Origin: Isoetes taiwanensis
Lineage: Eukaryota > Streptophyta > Lycopodiopsida > Isoetales > Isoetaceae
Direction: 5' to 3'
DNA: 64,000 nucleotides
Assembly (NCBI GenBank): GCA_021234155.1
Contig: JAJEKV010000052.1
Span: 6,617,358-6,681,357 of the forward strand
The notes beneath the pieces are model-generated. The model saw only the letters and a list, made by a program, of their open reading frames with translations. It was not told the origin of the DNA and ran no database searches. Each line of letters opens with the position of its first letter. Position 1 is the stretch's first letter. Positions 32,327-43,472 of the stretch are shown here, piece by piece. The position numbers and the translations under genes were made by a program.

Positions 32327-33075
32327 TTGAGAATGTAAGGGAATCTAATGGAATCTTGATAAAATCTTTAAGAATCTAGATGAAAATTGATGTAATCTTG
32401 GGGAGTCTAGGGGAGACTTCGTAGAATCTATTGGAACTAGAGGAATCTCAAGAGAATCTATAGGAATCTCAAGCGCTTCTTTGGGAATCTAGGGGAATCT
32501 TGATAAAATCTTTAAAAACCTAGAGGAATCTTAATGGAATCTTAGAGAATCTAGAAGAATCTAGGAGAATCTTGATAGACTCTTGGAGAATCTAGGGGAA
32601 TCTTGGGGTATTCTTTTAAAATCTAGGCGAATCTTTAGAGAATCTTAGGGAGTCTCAAATGAATCTTTAGGAGTCTAGGAGAATCTAAAGGAATCTTCAT
32701 AAAATCTTTAAGAATTTATGGGAATCATAATGGAATCTCAGAGAATCTAAGAGAATCTTGATAGAATCTTGGAGAATATAGAGGAATCTTGGGGTATTCT
32801 TTTGGAATCTAGGGAAATCTTTAGAGAATCTTTGGGAATCTTAATAAAATCTAGAGGAATCTCCATAGAATCTTAAGAATCTAGGGGAATCTTTATGGAG
32901 CATTAAGAATCTAATAAAACCTTTGGGAATCTAGGAGAATCTAAGAGAATCTCAAGGGAATCTTTGGGAATCTAGGGGAATCTTCCTAAAAGTTTTGAGA
33001 ATCTTGATGGAATTTTAGAGAATCTAAGAGAATCTTTATAGAATCTAAGAGAATCTTCATAGGATCTTCGAGCTT
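31610..33075 (+). repeat. degenerate minisatellite, GAATCT motif every ~10-11 bp
   Basis: The motif GAATCT followed by 4-5 variable bases (TAGGG, TTGGG, TTGAT, TTAGA) repeats for most of this stretch. The longest uninterrupted part is 32270-33075. A higher-order unit of about 195 bp is visible: one copy near 32485-32660 and one near 32680-32850 share the same sequence of variants, including GGGGTATTCTTTT. It is followed by a short GATA-type microsatellite near 33108-33131. Confidence 0.8.
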
Positions 33076-33894
33076 TATGCAGTCCCTCATATTACAAACA
33101 CTTGTATAGATAGATAGATATAGATATAGATTCTTAAGAAAACCTTGGGCAAATGTCACCTCACCCAATGTCCTCATATGCTTTGCAAATTTTTTGTCAA
33201 ATTATATCCTCTTAGTCTTAATATATTCCTTTGATCCTATTGATGGAACATAGATCCTTGACCATGACAATTGTCATCGGTTATCATTTCCATCATTATA
33301 CAGACCACTTCAGTTCACAAAGTATAGAAATATCAAAACGCCAAGCCTTGACACATCAATCACCCTGGAACTTTGTCGTAAATGATGCGTTCCAAAGTTA
33401 ATAAAAAACTTATTCGTAAGGGAAAAGAATCCCATGTTCAAGGCTTATTATATCCCCGAAGAAGTCTTATTCTTATTGTCCAGAAATAAAGTTTTTAACC
33501 ATTATGTTGTTCACTATATTAGCATATGGATAATTTCTTGGAAAGAACCATAGAAAGAATTTCTGTATTATATGTGTTAGGCTAACTCAGGATTTCGAAC
33601 ACTGGGGCAAACCCCTAGCAGCTCAAAGATTTCAAACATTGCCGGGTCAAATGCAAGTGAATATTCAATATTTGTCTTGAAATTTTTGGGTTGCCCCAGA
33701 TCTTTATGTATTCCATATATTCAATGTTTTTGTGGGTCATATGCTAAAATATTTGTTTTCTTTATTCGTTCCCCCCTTCTTCTTCTTTTTTGCTCCTAGT
33801 GTGGCAACCCTTGTTGTGGAGAGAGAAAGTAACGTTTTGAAGGCCTAGATTTATCCTGGAGATTATATATGGTGGAATATTCTAGAAGGAAGGA

Positions 33895-34075
33895 AGGAAG
33901 GAAAAATTTTTAACGTCCACGGAACCCAATCGGGTTATGGGACCAAGTACATAAGGGACCGAAGTCCAAACAAGAACATGGGCCGAAGCCCTTAAAGCAC
34001 AACGTGAGCTAGAACACAACCATCATGACCCGGATTAAAAACCACCTGGGAAAAAACCGTTGCCAGGATGACTAT
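33895..34075 (-). repeat. retroposon 3' tail, family member 3, with (CTTC)n end
   Basis: On the minus strand it reads GGTTTTTTCCCAGGTGG, TTTTTAATCCGGGTCATGATGG, then CCATAACCCGATTGGGTTCC and GACGTTAAAAATTTTT followed by (CCTT)n. It is in the opposite orientation to the copies at 23.9 and 25.4 kb. Confidence 0.6.
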
Positions 34076-35488
34076 GGCTTCTAGAAGGATGGTTATGATG
34101 GCATGGGCTTGAGCAGGATACGTGCTTTGCAGGCCATGTGTATTGTGCGTGAAAGGGCGTGAGAGAGTGTTACCGCAAGTAGTGGAGCTATGGGGGATAT
34201 TGAGCTGCCAAATTTATGTAATGGGTCTGCCAGGTTAATCCTCTGAGATCCCATTAAGACTCGCATGAACACTAATTTGGTATGCATTGTCTGATGCAAT
34301 GCAAAAGCATTCTCAAGACGGAACTCAAGGTAAAGAATTGAATCTTTAGTCTCAACCATATCCAATAAACATGTATGAATTCTCAAAGAGTATAATACCG
34401 TACTATATACAATGAAAATGCGTCATGCTCTAATAGTCCACAGTATCAAATTTATTAAGTAACCACAAGGCCTTGCTAAAGGCTCACAAAGATCTTAGGC
34501 CTTTAACTCCTTCAGTCTCTCAACTACACAATGATCCGACATTTGTTTACTTTTAAACAACCTAAGAATGAAATTTAAATGTTGTTTTATCAAGACATAG
34601 AATTTGTGTTTTGACCCCAATACCATATTTTGACTGAACGTAAAACAACGAATACTTTGCATGATGGATATCTCTCAATATGATAATTGTGAAGACCCAT
34701 TGCTTGATCTTGTGCAAGCAAATCTGTAGTATTGTTTTCCTACGTACTTGATCTAGCAAAATAAGCGTGCAAATATCCTGCAGTGGTATCGAGGGTATTC
34801 CAGAAAATGCAAGGTGGACAAGCAAAAACATGAGCACAATACAAACTTTTGGGAGCAAAAAGTTTCTAGGAGAAATTGACCCTGGCGGCGACGCCGAAAG
34901 CAGCGACATCTGTATGCAGCGCTGCCGCCAAGGTCAACTTCGAGTGGCCCAGGTTCAGTTTCTCCCAGAAACCCCCTGTGACTGAAGTTTTCCTCCGTAA
35001 CCTTAAGGGACACAAAAATTACCTGATCTTGGAGCTTGAATGTTGTTTTGCTTGAAAATGGCAAGGGTAAGGGCGGCTTCCCATGAGGCATGAAACTTGA
35101 AATTTTTTCAAGATTGTGGTGACTTTTACCTCGAGCCCAAATTTGCTCCATTCCCATGAATCTCAAACCTCATCTCCTGTTATCCTCTGTTCTTGGTATC
35201 TAGCAAACAATCAGACCTACAAGGAAAGCTACAAGAAGACAAACGGAGCTCGCAAGAAGACAAAGAGAGGTGTAGACTTGGGCGTCCACAAATAGAAGGA
35301 GAATACTTCAAAATCAGGTTGAGTCCCTCCAAATCAGACGTTCATGGAAATGCCAGACATATTTTCCTGTCCTCCAGATAACGTGGAGGTTTTACATCCA
35401 TGGGAAACTGCCCTACCCTCAATAGTTATGAATCCATTAATCATTTTTCCAACCTCTCTCTGATGCTCCACATCATCTCCTCCAATGC
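34076..35488. other. intergenic; imperfect inverted repeat at 34855-34975
   Basis: No supported gene. TTTCTAGGAGAAATTGACCCTGG at about 34862 pairs with the reverse complement of a copy ending near 34970 (CCAGGTTCAGTTTCTCCCAGAAA), with a GC-rich centre (GGCGGCGACGCCG...GCAGCGCTGCCGCC). Minus-strand open frames across it (35166-34753) simply read the hairpin and resemble nothing known. Confidence 0.4.
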
Positions 35489-35678
35489 TGAAATTCCATC
35501 GTAATGGAATCGCATACAGTGTAGCAATCTAGATGATTGGCTGGTTGCTAGTATTGAGTAGCAATAGATGCTCAAAATAGAAAGAGCATGCCGACATGCT
35601 AGGATTAAGGAACTGCTTTCCACAACAAGAGAGAATATCAAAGCTTCTTGTGCATGATAAATGTTATTCTTGTCAACA
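35489..35678 (-). repeat. 3' LTR of the copia element
   Basis: About 190 bp. The inner end CA at 35677-35678 is certain from alignment with the other LTR. The outer TG at 35489 is inferred (TGAAATTCCA compared with TGAAATACCA). A short purine-rich stretch (GGAAATAATAGG on the minus strand) precedes it. Confidence 0.65.
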
Positions 35679-35873
35679 CCTATTATTTCCATTACTTTTC
35701 CTCAAGAATGACATTGTCATCTTCTAAGAATTGAACTGAAATCTATGTTAAGTGACCAAGACACAATGCAATTGAAATATTGATGCATAATCTGATATGA
35801 ATACCAGAATGCTAGAAACTAAAAACCTTAAAACCTTATGTAAGCTGTCCCCCTTAGGAATGACCCCCCATGG

Positions 35874-36100
35874 TTAGGCTTCTACCATTCCCATTTCGTC
35901 GATGCATTCACAAAACCTCTTCCTCACTAGTGGTTTAATAAGTACATCGGATGTCATAAGATTTGTTTTCAGATGTTTTATATTCACTTTCCCTTCCTCT
36001 ACCTTTTTCCTTGTGAAATGGAACTGCGCCTCAATGTGTTTTGCTTTTGTGAAGTTGCTAGGATTTTTGACCAGGCTCACTAATTCATTCATCAACACTG
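35874..36100 (-). pseudogene. copia RNase H C-terminal fragment
   Basis: Minus-strand codons read LMNELVSLVKNPSNFTKAKHIEAQFHFTRKKVEEG, then LMTSDVLIKPL. This matches the end of copia RNase H ('N...RTKHI.I..HF.R......I......T....AD.LTKPL'). It is separated from the upstream part at 37440 by the hAT insertion. Confidence 0.75.
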
Positions 36101-36108
36101 TAGATTAT

Positions 36109-37431
36109 CAGGGCTCAAATTTGACGGCTTTCACGCCTGTTTTTGGCATTTTTGCCTGTCAAAACAAGCAAAAAAAAATTTGTATTGCAAATGAAAGGTA
36201 GCCAATGACCAAGTGCCTATCATACAAAAGGGCCATCAAAATACATATTTGTCATTTGAAAGACTAGAAATTAAATTGTCCTGTCATTTTTTTTATTTTC
36301 TTATCTTTTTGTAAATAAAATGATATAATATATAGGCCCATATACAAAAATATATGATCCATCCAAACAACCTTTAAGGTAATGAATTTAAAAACACTTC
36401 ATGGGCATAGCAAATTAGACACCATTCGACCATTGAAAAAAGGGAACACTAGCTTGCATCAGACAGGGAATTGTCAAGGAATCGACCATGAATCGCCAGG
36501 GAATCGGTAGGGAATTGGCCATGAAATCGGCCAGGGAACCCTAACTTGCATCAATTTAGATTCACGAGCCCTCTTGAGCTTACTCCTCGACAAACAGCTA
36601 CAGGGTTCTTGGGCTCATACTACAGCCTATACTTGGGCTCTCTAATATGCTCCGCTGCACGGAGATTTTTAAAGCCACAGAATATTTAATTCAGACCCAC
36701 AGAATATTTATGGACAAACAACATATTTCTAAAACCTCTACTTCAACAAACCCACAGAATACTTAGATTCGGGGCTTTATTGGGCTCATACTTGGGCTTA
36801 TGCTTGGCAAACAACACTGCCATTCTTGGGCTTACACTTGGGCTCTCTGATTGTTCTGCATCAAGACTTTTGAGACCACCACTTCTGCAAACCTATCTCA
36901 TCTATTCATTCATAGAGCAAAGTAAAGACAATGTAAGTAAGTTCAAATTTAGATCATTTGCTCTATATTATTGTGATTTCTTGCTCCTTGCATTTCCGTA
37001 GTTTTCAAATTTTTATTATAGCGGTGGCTTTTTTAAGCTAAAAAAAAGAAGAAAGGCCAATCAATGTAGATCTATCCTTTCTTTCTGCAAATTCTCTAAT
37101 AGCATAGTTGCAAGCTCAGGCTCTCAAACGCAGTAGCAGCCCGACATAGTTCTTGAGGAGACCATAGAAATTATGAAAGGTTCTTGTAATGTACAGAAGA
37201 ACATACCTATTGTTGATGTACATTTAAAACTTGGTTATATTACTACGAGTTTATAATAGACTTTATAACTTGTTCTCCTTTTTTTTTACATAAAAAAATA
37301 GTTTCTGTCATTTGGAATTTTTGTCTTGCATTTGAAAGGTTAAAATTGAAAGACTTCCTGTCATGCGAAAGGCGTAAAATTTTTTTGCTTGTCACAAGAA
37401 AATTAGGGGTAGCCTTCAAATTTGAGCACTG
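36109..37431. mobile_element. non-autonomous hAT element, 8-bp TSD TAGATTAT
   Basis: Terminal inverted repeats are CAGGGCTCAAATTTGA at the left and TCAAATTTGAGCACTG at the right. The flanking 8-bp duplications are perfect (36101-36108 and 37432-37439). Both features are diagnostic of hAT transposons. The 1,323-bp interior has no hAT transposase or dimerisation-domain coding sequence. It contains three loose copies of an ACAGAATA(T/C)TTA(G/T) segment near 36677-36770. Confidence 0.88.
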
Positions 37432-37452
37432 TAGATTATGCCTGTTCAGCTC

Positions 37453-38043
37453 CTAGATCCTTAAGCAGCCTTCTGAGCCATATAGCCTCTTTAATAGCAG
37501 CACAAATTGCCAATATTCTGATTTGCAGGTGCTTAGAGCAGTAGCCCCTTTTTTTTCGGCTGTACCAATTGGCCATTTGCTTGATGAAGGTTCACAACAT
37601 GATTTGCTCGATCTCGCTATACATGTATGCCCAAGAAAGTATTGGATTTCCCTCGGGTCTGTCATGTGAAAGGTTTGCTTCGAACTCTCTTTGGTCTGAT
37701 GTCCTCTATGAAAACCATGTCAAGTGAAAAATGCATGAATGGTTTTATACCAGATCCTTGGAGATTGTCGAAGGCCATATATAGCCTTCTTTAACTTGCA
37801 TACCTTGTCTTCAGTTCCCTTTGCAATGTACCTCAGAGGTTGCTTTAAATATAAATGAAGAAAAGTAGACTTCATATCCATCTGTTGCAGGTCGAGGTCA
37901 AGAGCTGCAGCTAATGCTAATACCATTCGGACAGAGGCTAACCTCGCTACTTGAGCAAAGGTCTCATGATAATCCACCCCTGGTGTTTGTGAGCAACCCT
38001 TAGCTATCAGTCGAGCCTTATAGTGAATCACTATATTATTCAA
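37453..38043 (-). pseudogene. copia reverse transcriptase / RNase H remnants
   Basis: The frame 38043-37720 has the RT N-terminal half (KARLIAKGCSQTPGVDYHETF, LALAAALDLDLQQMDMKSTFL, VCKLKKAIYGLRQSPRIWY). The frame 37665-37453 has FLG from the RT end fused to an RNase H piece (TALSTCKSEYWQF). The segment with the catalytic YVDD is missing, so the RT is deleted. Confidence 0.82.
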
Positions 38044-38048
38044 ATTTA

Positions 38049-38742
38049 GGGAAATTTACCAAAATAACCTTAATTCTTCACTTAATTCCTAAAAAGCCCT
38101 TTGTATTTTTTATATTCCAAAAATGCCCTTAATTCTTAAGTATTTACCCAAATAGCCTTTGTATTTTATAAATTACCAAAAATCATGTTTTCAATAGATG
38201 ATCATTCTTTACACAGGGAAGTGTTTCTTACAGATCACAACAATCTGGAAAATAAATTTTGGAACATCATATTAAGACAAAATATGCAATGGAAATATCA
38301 AGTAGGATTTCTGCAACTGCGTTCATCATGGCCACCATCAACACAATGTGTGCACTTGTATACACGCTTTTGTCTATCCCTGTCTTCTATCCTATCTTGT
38401 TTCCGTTTAGGCCTGCCAGGTGGATGACATGTTGTAGAAGGTAGCATTTCATTATTTTCAAGAAGTTCAATATCTGGCGGATAAATAGCTCCAACATATG
38501 AATAGCAAAATGAGCTCAACAAGTAACCTGAATTGGTTTCACATTCTTGTGATTCGTAAAAAACACTCCTGTGTAAAGAATGACCATCTATTGTGAAAAC
38601 GTATTTTTTAGTGATTTTTATAATACAAAGAGCTATTTGGGAAAATACTTAAGAATTAAGGGCATCATTTTGGGAATTTAAAAAATACAAAGGGCTTTTT
38701 GGGAATTAAGTGAACAATCAAGGTTATTTTGGTAAATTTCCC
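38049..38742. mobile_element. deleted MULE with ~200-bp TIRs retaining a transposase tail
   Basis: Terminal inverted repeats of about 195-200 bp start GGGAAATTTACCAAAATAAC at both ends (38049-38242 and 38543-38742). The flanks TTCAAATTTA (38039-38048) and TTCAATTTAT (38743-38752) fit a 9-10 bp TSD with one change. The centre encodes the C-terminal tail of a MuDR-type transposase on the minus strand. It is inserted in the copia RT region. Confidence 0.85.
38298..38522 (-). pseudogene. MuDR-type transposase C-terminal tail
   Basis: The frame reads PPDIELLENNEMLPSTTCHPPGRPKRKQ, then KCTHCVDGGHDERSCRNP. The 'PPGRPKK.R' hook followed by a CX2CX4HX4C zinc knuckle is characteristic of the end of MuDR-family transposases. 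The DDE and SWIM parts are deleted. Confidence 0.75.
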
Positions 38743-39335
38743 TTCAATTTATACAACCACTTACATGTTATAGCTTTCCGACCTGGGAGCAGATCACAGA
38801 GTTCCCAATGTGGAATTTTGCATTGAGACATATTCATCGTCCAAGTCTTTCTCCCATAGGGCCTTTTCTGGACTAGATATTACTTTATTATATATTGCGG
38901 GTTCATCCATAGATGTGCTGCTGTGCAGAGCAAGACACATTGGTCCTCGAGGTTTCCTATGATTCATACAGTCAAGCATTCTCTCAGTTGGTTTTGGGGC
39001 ACGGTTGGATCTTCTAAGAGGTGGAATGTCAACTTCGTCTTCACTGTATTCTCCTCCAAATTTCGGTTTGGAAAGTATTTCATTGTCACTGAGAGGCATG
39101 TCATCTGCAGTCCCATCATGATCATTGTTCGAATCACTTGACTCCTTGGGATGGTGCCTAAAAGATGGATTCCAGCGGGTCGTGGTGCAACGATAACTTA
39201 TTTTGTCCAATATCATAATCATGTTCATTGAAAATCACACCCCTTGAGACAATCATCTTCCTGGAGGCAGGCACATACAACTTGGATTCTTTTGTTTCAT
39301 CGATATACCCTACAAACATAAAAGGCAGAGATCTG

Positions 39336-39882
39336 CTAGATAATTTTCCTTTCCTTTCCTTTCATCTTTAGAATGATTGTGCATTCAAATATCTTAAATT
39401 CTACCACGTTGGATTTCTTATCAGTCCATGCTTCTTTTAGGACTTTATTAGGAATTGCTTTTGTTGGCACCCTATTGATGATATAAATGGCGGTGTGAAC
39501 GGCTTCCGCCCAAAAATTATGATCAATGTTTTTAGAAAGTATCATTGGTCTAGTACACTCAAGACTATTCTATTCTTGCATTCAAACACACCATTCTATT
39601 GGTGCTCATATGCCATAGAAGTTCCATGTTTAATGCCTAATGCTGCAAGAAAATCAGTGAAGTCATCACTATTAAACCCGCTCCCAAATCTGTTCTGATT
39701 GTTTTTATGTGTTTCTCCTTAAAGTTCTCAACCATGACTTTCCACTTCTTAAACTCTTCAAATACTTTAGATTTATAGGCCAAAAAGTAAACCCAATTCT
39801 TCCTAGTATAGTCATCTATAATAAAGAGAAAGTACCTAGAACCTCCAAGGGACTGAACTTGTGCTGCCCCCCATACATCCAT
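39336..39882 (-). pseudogene. copia integrase remnant
   Basis: Two frames (39882-39637 and 39545-39336) give integrase signatures: MDVWGAAQVQSLGGSRYFLF with IIDDYTRKNWVYFL, KTIRTDLGAG, and then NIDHNFWAEAVHTAIYIINR. The two catalytic Asp positions are visible. The part with the Glu lies in a broken stretch between the frames. Confidence 0.8.
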
Positions 39883-40593
39883 GTGAATGATCTCCAGTGG
39901 CTACGTGGCTCGTGTTCCCTTATAGTGCTTATATGATTTCCTTCTCAATTTGCCAAGAGCACATCCCTCACAGATCCCTAAGGGTACTTTATTTTGGGTA
40001 ACCCCTGTACCAGTGTATGCTCTCTCATTTTCTTCAAAAATTAGTAATGGCATGCCCTAAGCTTTCATGCCAAGCTTGATTGTCATCAATGGAAGATGCA
40101 TTCAGGGTAGTGGACTGTGTCTTGCACCAGCTAAGCTTATAGAGGGTTCCTGCATATTCCCCTTTAGCTACGATGTCCGTGTTCTTGTTTTCGATGATAC
40201 ATTTGCGCCCTCCAATTGTTATATACAGATCAGCATCGTCCATTTTGGATATGGACAACAAACTTGCCTTCAAATCTTCTACAAAGAGTGTCTCTTTAAA
40301 GTGGATGGAGCCTATAGGCAGCTGCAACTCTATGGTTCCAATACTTTTAACCTCCAACTTGCCTTTACCAATTTTCACCTTCTGATTTCCGAGAACTTAT
40401 GAGATTTGCTTAAACACTTCCTTTTTGCCTGTCATATGATCAATAACGCATGAATCTAGGAACCGCATTCCATGTGACACTTGTGCTATCCAACCTATAA
40501 CATCAATCTCCTTTTTATTTCTCCAGAAATCCACTTCCTTTTCTGCTGTAATCATTTCTATGATTTTTTTTGCTACATTATACATTGAATTCA

Positions 40594-41215
40594 TCATCCA
40601 ACATATAAGCAAGTAAATGCAGTACATAATACCTGCTTGTTCTTCCCTCTCTGAAACAAATGCCTTGGAAATGGACACAGAGAAATCACTGCTTGAACTT
40701 TCATCATCTGAGCCATGATTAGAACTTTCTTTGTATGCCTTGTGTCCATAGGCATGCCCCCCTTTTTTTTCCTTATGCTCATCTTTAGAGGAATGGAATG
40801 TTTAGCAGTTTTTCTCTTCCTCTTGTCAGGTTCATTACAATCTTTTGCCAAATGCCCTACTTTATTGCAATTATACCATTTTTGAGTTTTTGCCTCATCT
40901 TGTTTGTCAATCAAGGCTTGTCCCTCTCTGTCACCAACCCTTCTGCCACCATTTTGATTGTTCTCTTTTATAAAGATCTGCTGACAAGCCCATTCAATAT
41001 CAACATGCTTTGCAGATCCGATCAGGTTTTTAACATTGTTGTATGCAGGGGGCAGTCCCAATGGCAAGGCTCCCACGACCAAATCATCGTCCAAACCTTT
41101 CTCCATCCCCTTAAGTGGCAAGGCAGCAGCTTTAATCTTTGAGACGTATTCTTCTGCCGAGAAACATTCTTTGGTGGTGAATATGAGTATGATAGCATTT
41201 AAGTTTGCTTGTTGG
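40594..41215 (-). pseudogene. copia gag remnant with altered zinc knuckle
   Basis: The minus-strand frame includes LPLKGMEKGLDDDLVVGALPLGLPP-type gag sequence and WYNCNKVGHLAKDC. This is a CCHC knuckle in which the first Cys is Trp. Upstream, at 41219-41240, a 22-nt T run (A run on the coding strand) interrupts the frame, possibly a small retroposition or slippage event. Confidence 0.65.
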
Positions 41216-41650
41216 GAAAATTTTTTTTTTTTTTTTTTTTCTGTATATCAAAGAGAGCTGCTCCTAAGCAGCCTTAGCACTCTCTGCAGCCTCCATTTGT
41301 GCTATCATGGTATCATCTAGATACCTCATAAGCCTGTTTCGGACCTCCCAATCCCTTTGCAACCATCTCAGAGTTATTCATTTCGCTTGCATCTACTTCC
41401 ATTATTTCACTCTTTCCTTCAGATGCAACTTCTTTCACAATCTGTGCAACTGTGAGTGTCTGTGGTCTTCGAGCTGCCACTCTAGTGTAGGCCTTGGCTC
41501 ATCTCTAGACATAATATACCACAATCCCTTTTCTGCGAGCTTGCCTCGAACTTTAATGAAGCAGTAGAATGCGTTCCCATGTGACAACTTCTCAATCTTC
41601 CCCATTCATTTTGATTTGGCAGGAGCTCCGCACCCACAATGATCGTCCTA

Positions 41651-41661
41651 CTTTGATACCA
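41651..41661 (-). other. copia primer-binding site (initiator tRNA-Met type)
   Basis: The minus-strand sequence TGGTATCAAAG lies three bases from the 5' LTR. TGGTATCAGAGC is the usual plant copia PBS complementary to initiator tRNA-Met, and one base differs here. Confidence 0.7.
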
Positions 41662-41664
41662 TAG

Positions 41665-41899
41665 TGAAATACCAGAAACAGATCTCTTGAAGTTTGATTT
41701 CGATTATCTCAGGTTACATATATACTCCAGCAGCAATATGCTCAAAATAGAAAGAGCATGCCGACATGCTGAGATTAAAGAACTGCTCTTTACCATAACA
41801 AAGAATATCAAAGCTTCTAAAAATAGAATGCTGAAACCCTAACTTGGCACAAAAATAACATCTTACTTTTGTGCATGACATATGTTATTCTTGTCAACA
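41665..41899 (-). repeat. 5' LTR of the copia element
   Basis: 235 bp, TG at 41665 and CA at 41898-41899 on the plus strand. It has about 45 bp (near 41823-41867) absent from the other LTR, so one copy has an indel. The MULE at 41909 begins after a 9-bp TSD immediately at this edge. Confidence 0.75.
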
Positions 41900-41908
41900 T
41901 TTATTATT

Positions 41909-42808
41909 GGGAACAAAATACCCTTACGTTTTGACGAATTTCACGACATACCCCTGAGTTTAAATAAATTATTGAGATGTCGTTGGTCAACGTATATCCC
42001 TCTGTACAATTTTAAGTTTCACCTAATGCCCTCTAGTTTTTTGTATTTCATAGAATACCCTTCTGTAACAGATGTTCATGGCATCTTTTTAGCAAAGACA
42101 CATATTTCTATTCTCGTTACCTTAAAGGAAGGCAAGATACCAAATTAATTTCTGGTCCATTGATTTGCTCTCAGCCCATCGATTTCCTCTAGTGATTTGC
42201 AATGATCCTCTTTGTCGAAAGCAATAATTCGATCCAATTTACAATAACAACTTATTGTAGTGAAATAAAATCAAGAAAGGGGATTTGTAAGAGTTAAGAA
42301 GCGGTGAAGGATGCAAGGGCAAAGACCATAGTTCGCTCACATGCAGGGCCTAAGGATATTTGGTGAATTTTGAAGCATTTGAAATTTGAAAGAAATCTCA
42401 CGTTCTAGTTCTCAAGGGCGTTTGGGAAATTCAAAGAAAACTTAAGGGTATTTAGGAAATTAATGTAAATCTTAAAGGCATTTGAATAACTTTAAAAGAT
42501 ACATAATACTTTGTGTTTTGACCAAGGGTATTTCAAAAAATTATCAAAACTCAGTGTATTATAGTAAAATTTGTCAAAACATAAGGGTATTTTTTTTTGT
42601 TGAAGGACGTCAGACTTTATTCAATCAAAGAGTCAAATACAAGTATAAATGCAGAGACAGGGATAAAATCTCAGCAGATAGGCGGAGACCCACCGAGTGA
42701 AGCAACCTGCCTAAGCATTTATGAGTGCACATCCAAATACTCCTCAAAAATCAATCGCCTCTTGCGAGGGGCAAAGAAAAATGATAAGGGTATTTTGTAT
42801 TTTTTCCC
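41909..42808. mobile_element. non-autonomous MULE, perfect 9-bp TSD TTTATTATT
   Basis: The TSD TTTATTATT occurs at 41900-41908 and 42809-42817. The TIRs begin GGGAACAAAATACCCTTA at the left and, in reverse complement, GGGAAAAAATACAAAATACCC at the right, and continue inward (GTTTTGAC.AATTT) on the far side of a nested retroposon. No transposase is encoded. It lies flush with the copia LTR end. Confidence 0.85.
42594..42783 (-). mobile_element. short retroposed sequence with A tail, 13-bp TSD
   Basis: ATAAGGGTATTTT is duplicated at 42581-42593 and 42784-42796. The 190-bp insert on the minus strand carries AATAAA about 20 nt before a short A tail (TTGAATAAAGTCTGACG...AACAAAAA). This is the structure of a LINE-mobilised transcript (truncated LINE, SINE or processed pseudogene). 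The source is not recognised. Confidence 0.75.
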
Positions 42809-43472
42809 TTTATTATTTTTACCACCAACAACTTCCGCTAGGCTATTGTCGCCCCCTTTTGCGCACTTAAGGGGCGCCACTGAAAATTGCATACAAATCC
42901 AACACGCATTTTGGTAATTTTGTGTGTTCGTGAATCGTGGGAACTTTAGCTACAATTTGGGCAATTTTTTTGAACGAGATTTTGCCATTTCCATCTCCAA
43001 TTACTACCCCAAAGCTGGGGGGCTAAGGAGCCCCCCCTGCATGGCGACCAATACCCTGCATACGTGGCAAAACGTACCATGTACCGCGGCAGGTATAGCT
43101 TGTCGTGATGGTTTAAGGCCCGTCAGCAAGTGGGAGTAGACCCCGCTACCACGGACAACTTCACACGCATCAAGGTCACAAGATCCCCCCCGTCGCAGTA
43201 CGCCCGAGGTTTTACACGTGCAGCCTTTCCCGTCTCGAGTACTCCTCATCATGATACCGATGTATTGATTAACCCTAACCTGCAGATAATTATTCTAATC
43301 GCCCCTAAAACTCGAAGCACAACTCACATAACAGGTTGATTAAGGCCACAGATTAGAGAATCACGTCACAGGCCTAAGAATTTGGGCCCTGGGAATTGAG
43401 GTATCAGGCAATTAAATGCCCAGATTTGAAATGAATTGATGGATTGGGCAATCACCTCGCCTTCAGAACTTC

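Larger units (their letters stand above)
35489..41899 (-). mobile_element. decayed Ty1/copia LTR retrotransposon with nested insertions
   Basis: The element reads leftward. The 5' LTR is about 41899-41665 and the 3' LTR about 35678-35489. They share GCTCAAAATAGAAAGAGCATGCCGACATGCT and end TGTTATTCTTGTCAACA on the plus strand. A methionine-tRNA-type primer site (TGGTATCAAAG) adjoins the 5' LTR. Remnants of gag, integrase, RT and RNase H occur in copia order (integrase before RT). A hAT element (36109-37431) and a MULE derivative (38049-38742) sit inside it. No TSD was found for the element itself. Confidence 0.85.

Noticed and set aside
31610-33075. coding repeat protein
   Set aside because: All frames are interrupted and the period is not a multiple of three. 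Minisatellite.
34562-35166. overlapping minus-strand ORFs (115 and 137 aa)
   Set aside because: They read through a hairpin and A/T-rich DNA, show no motif, and overlap each other in different frames.
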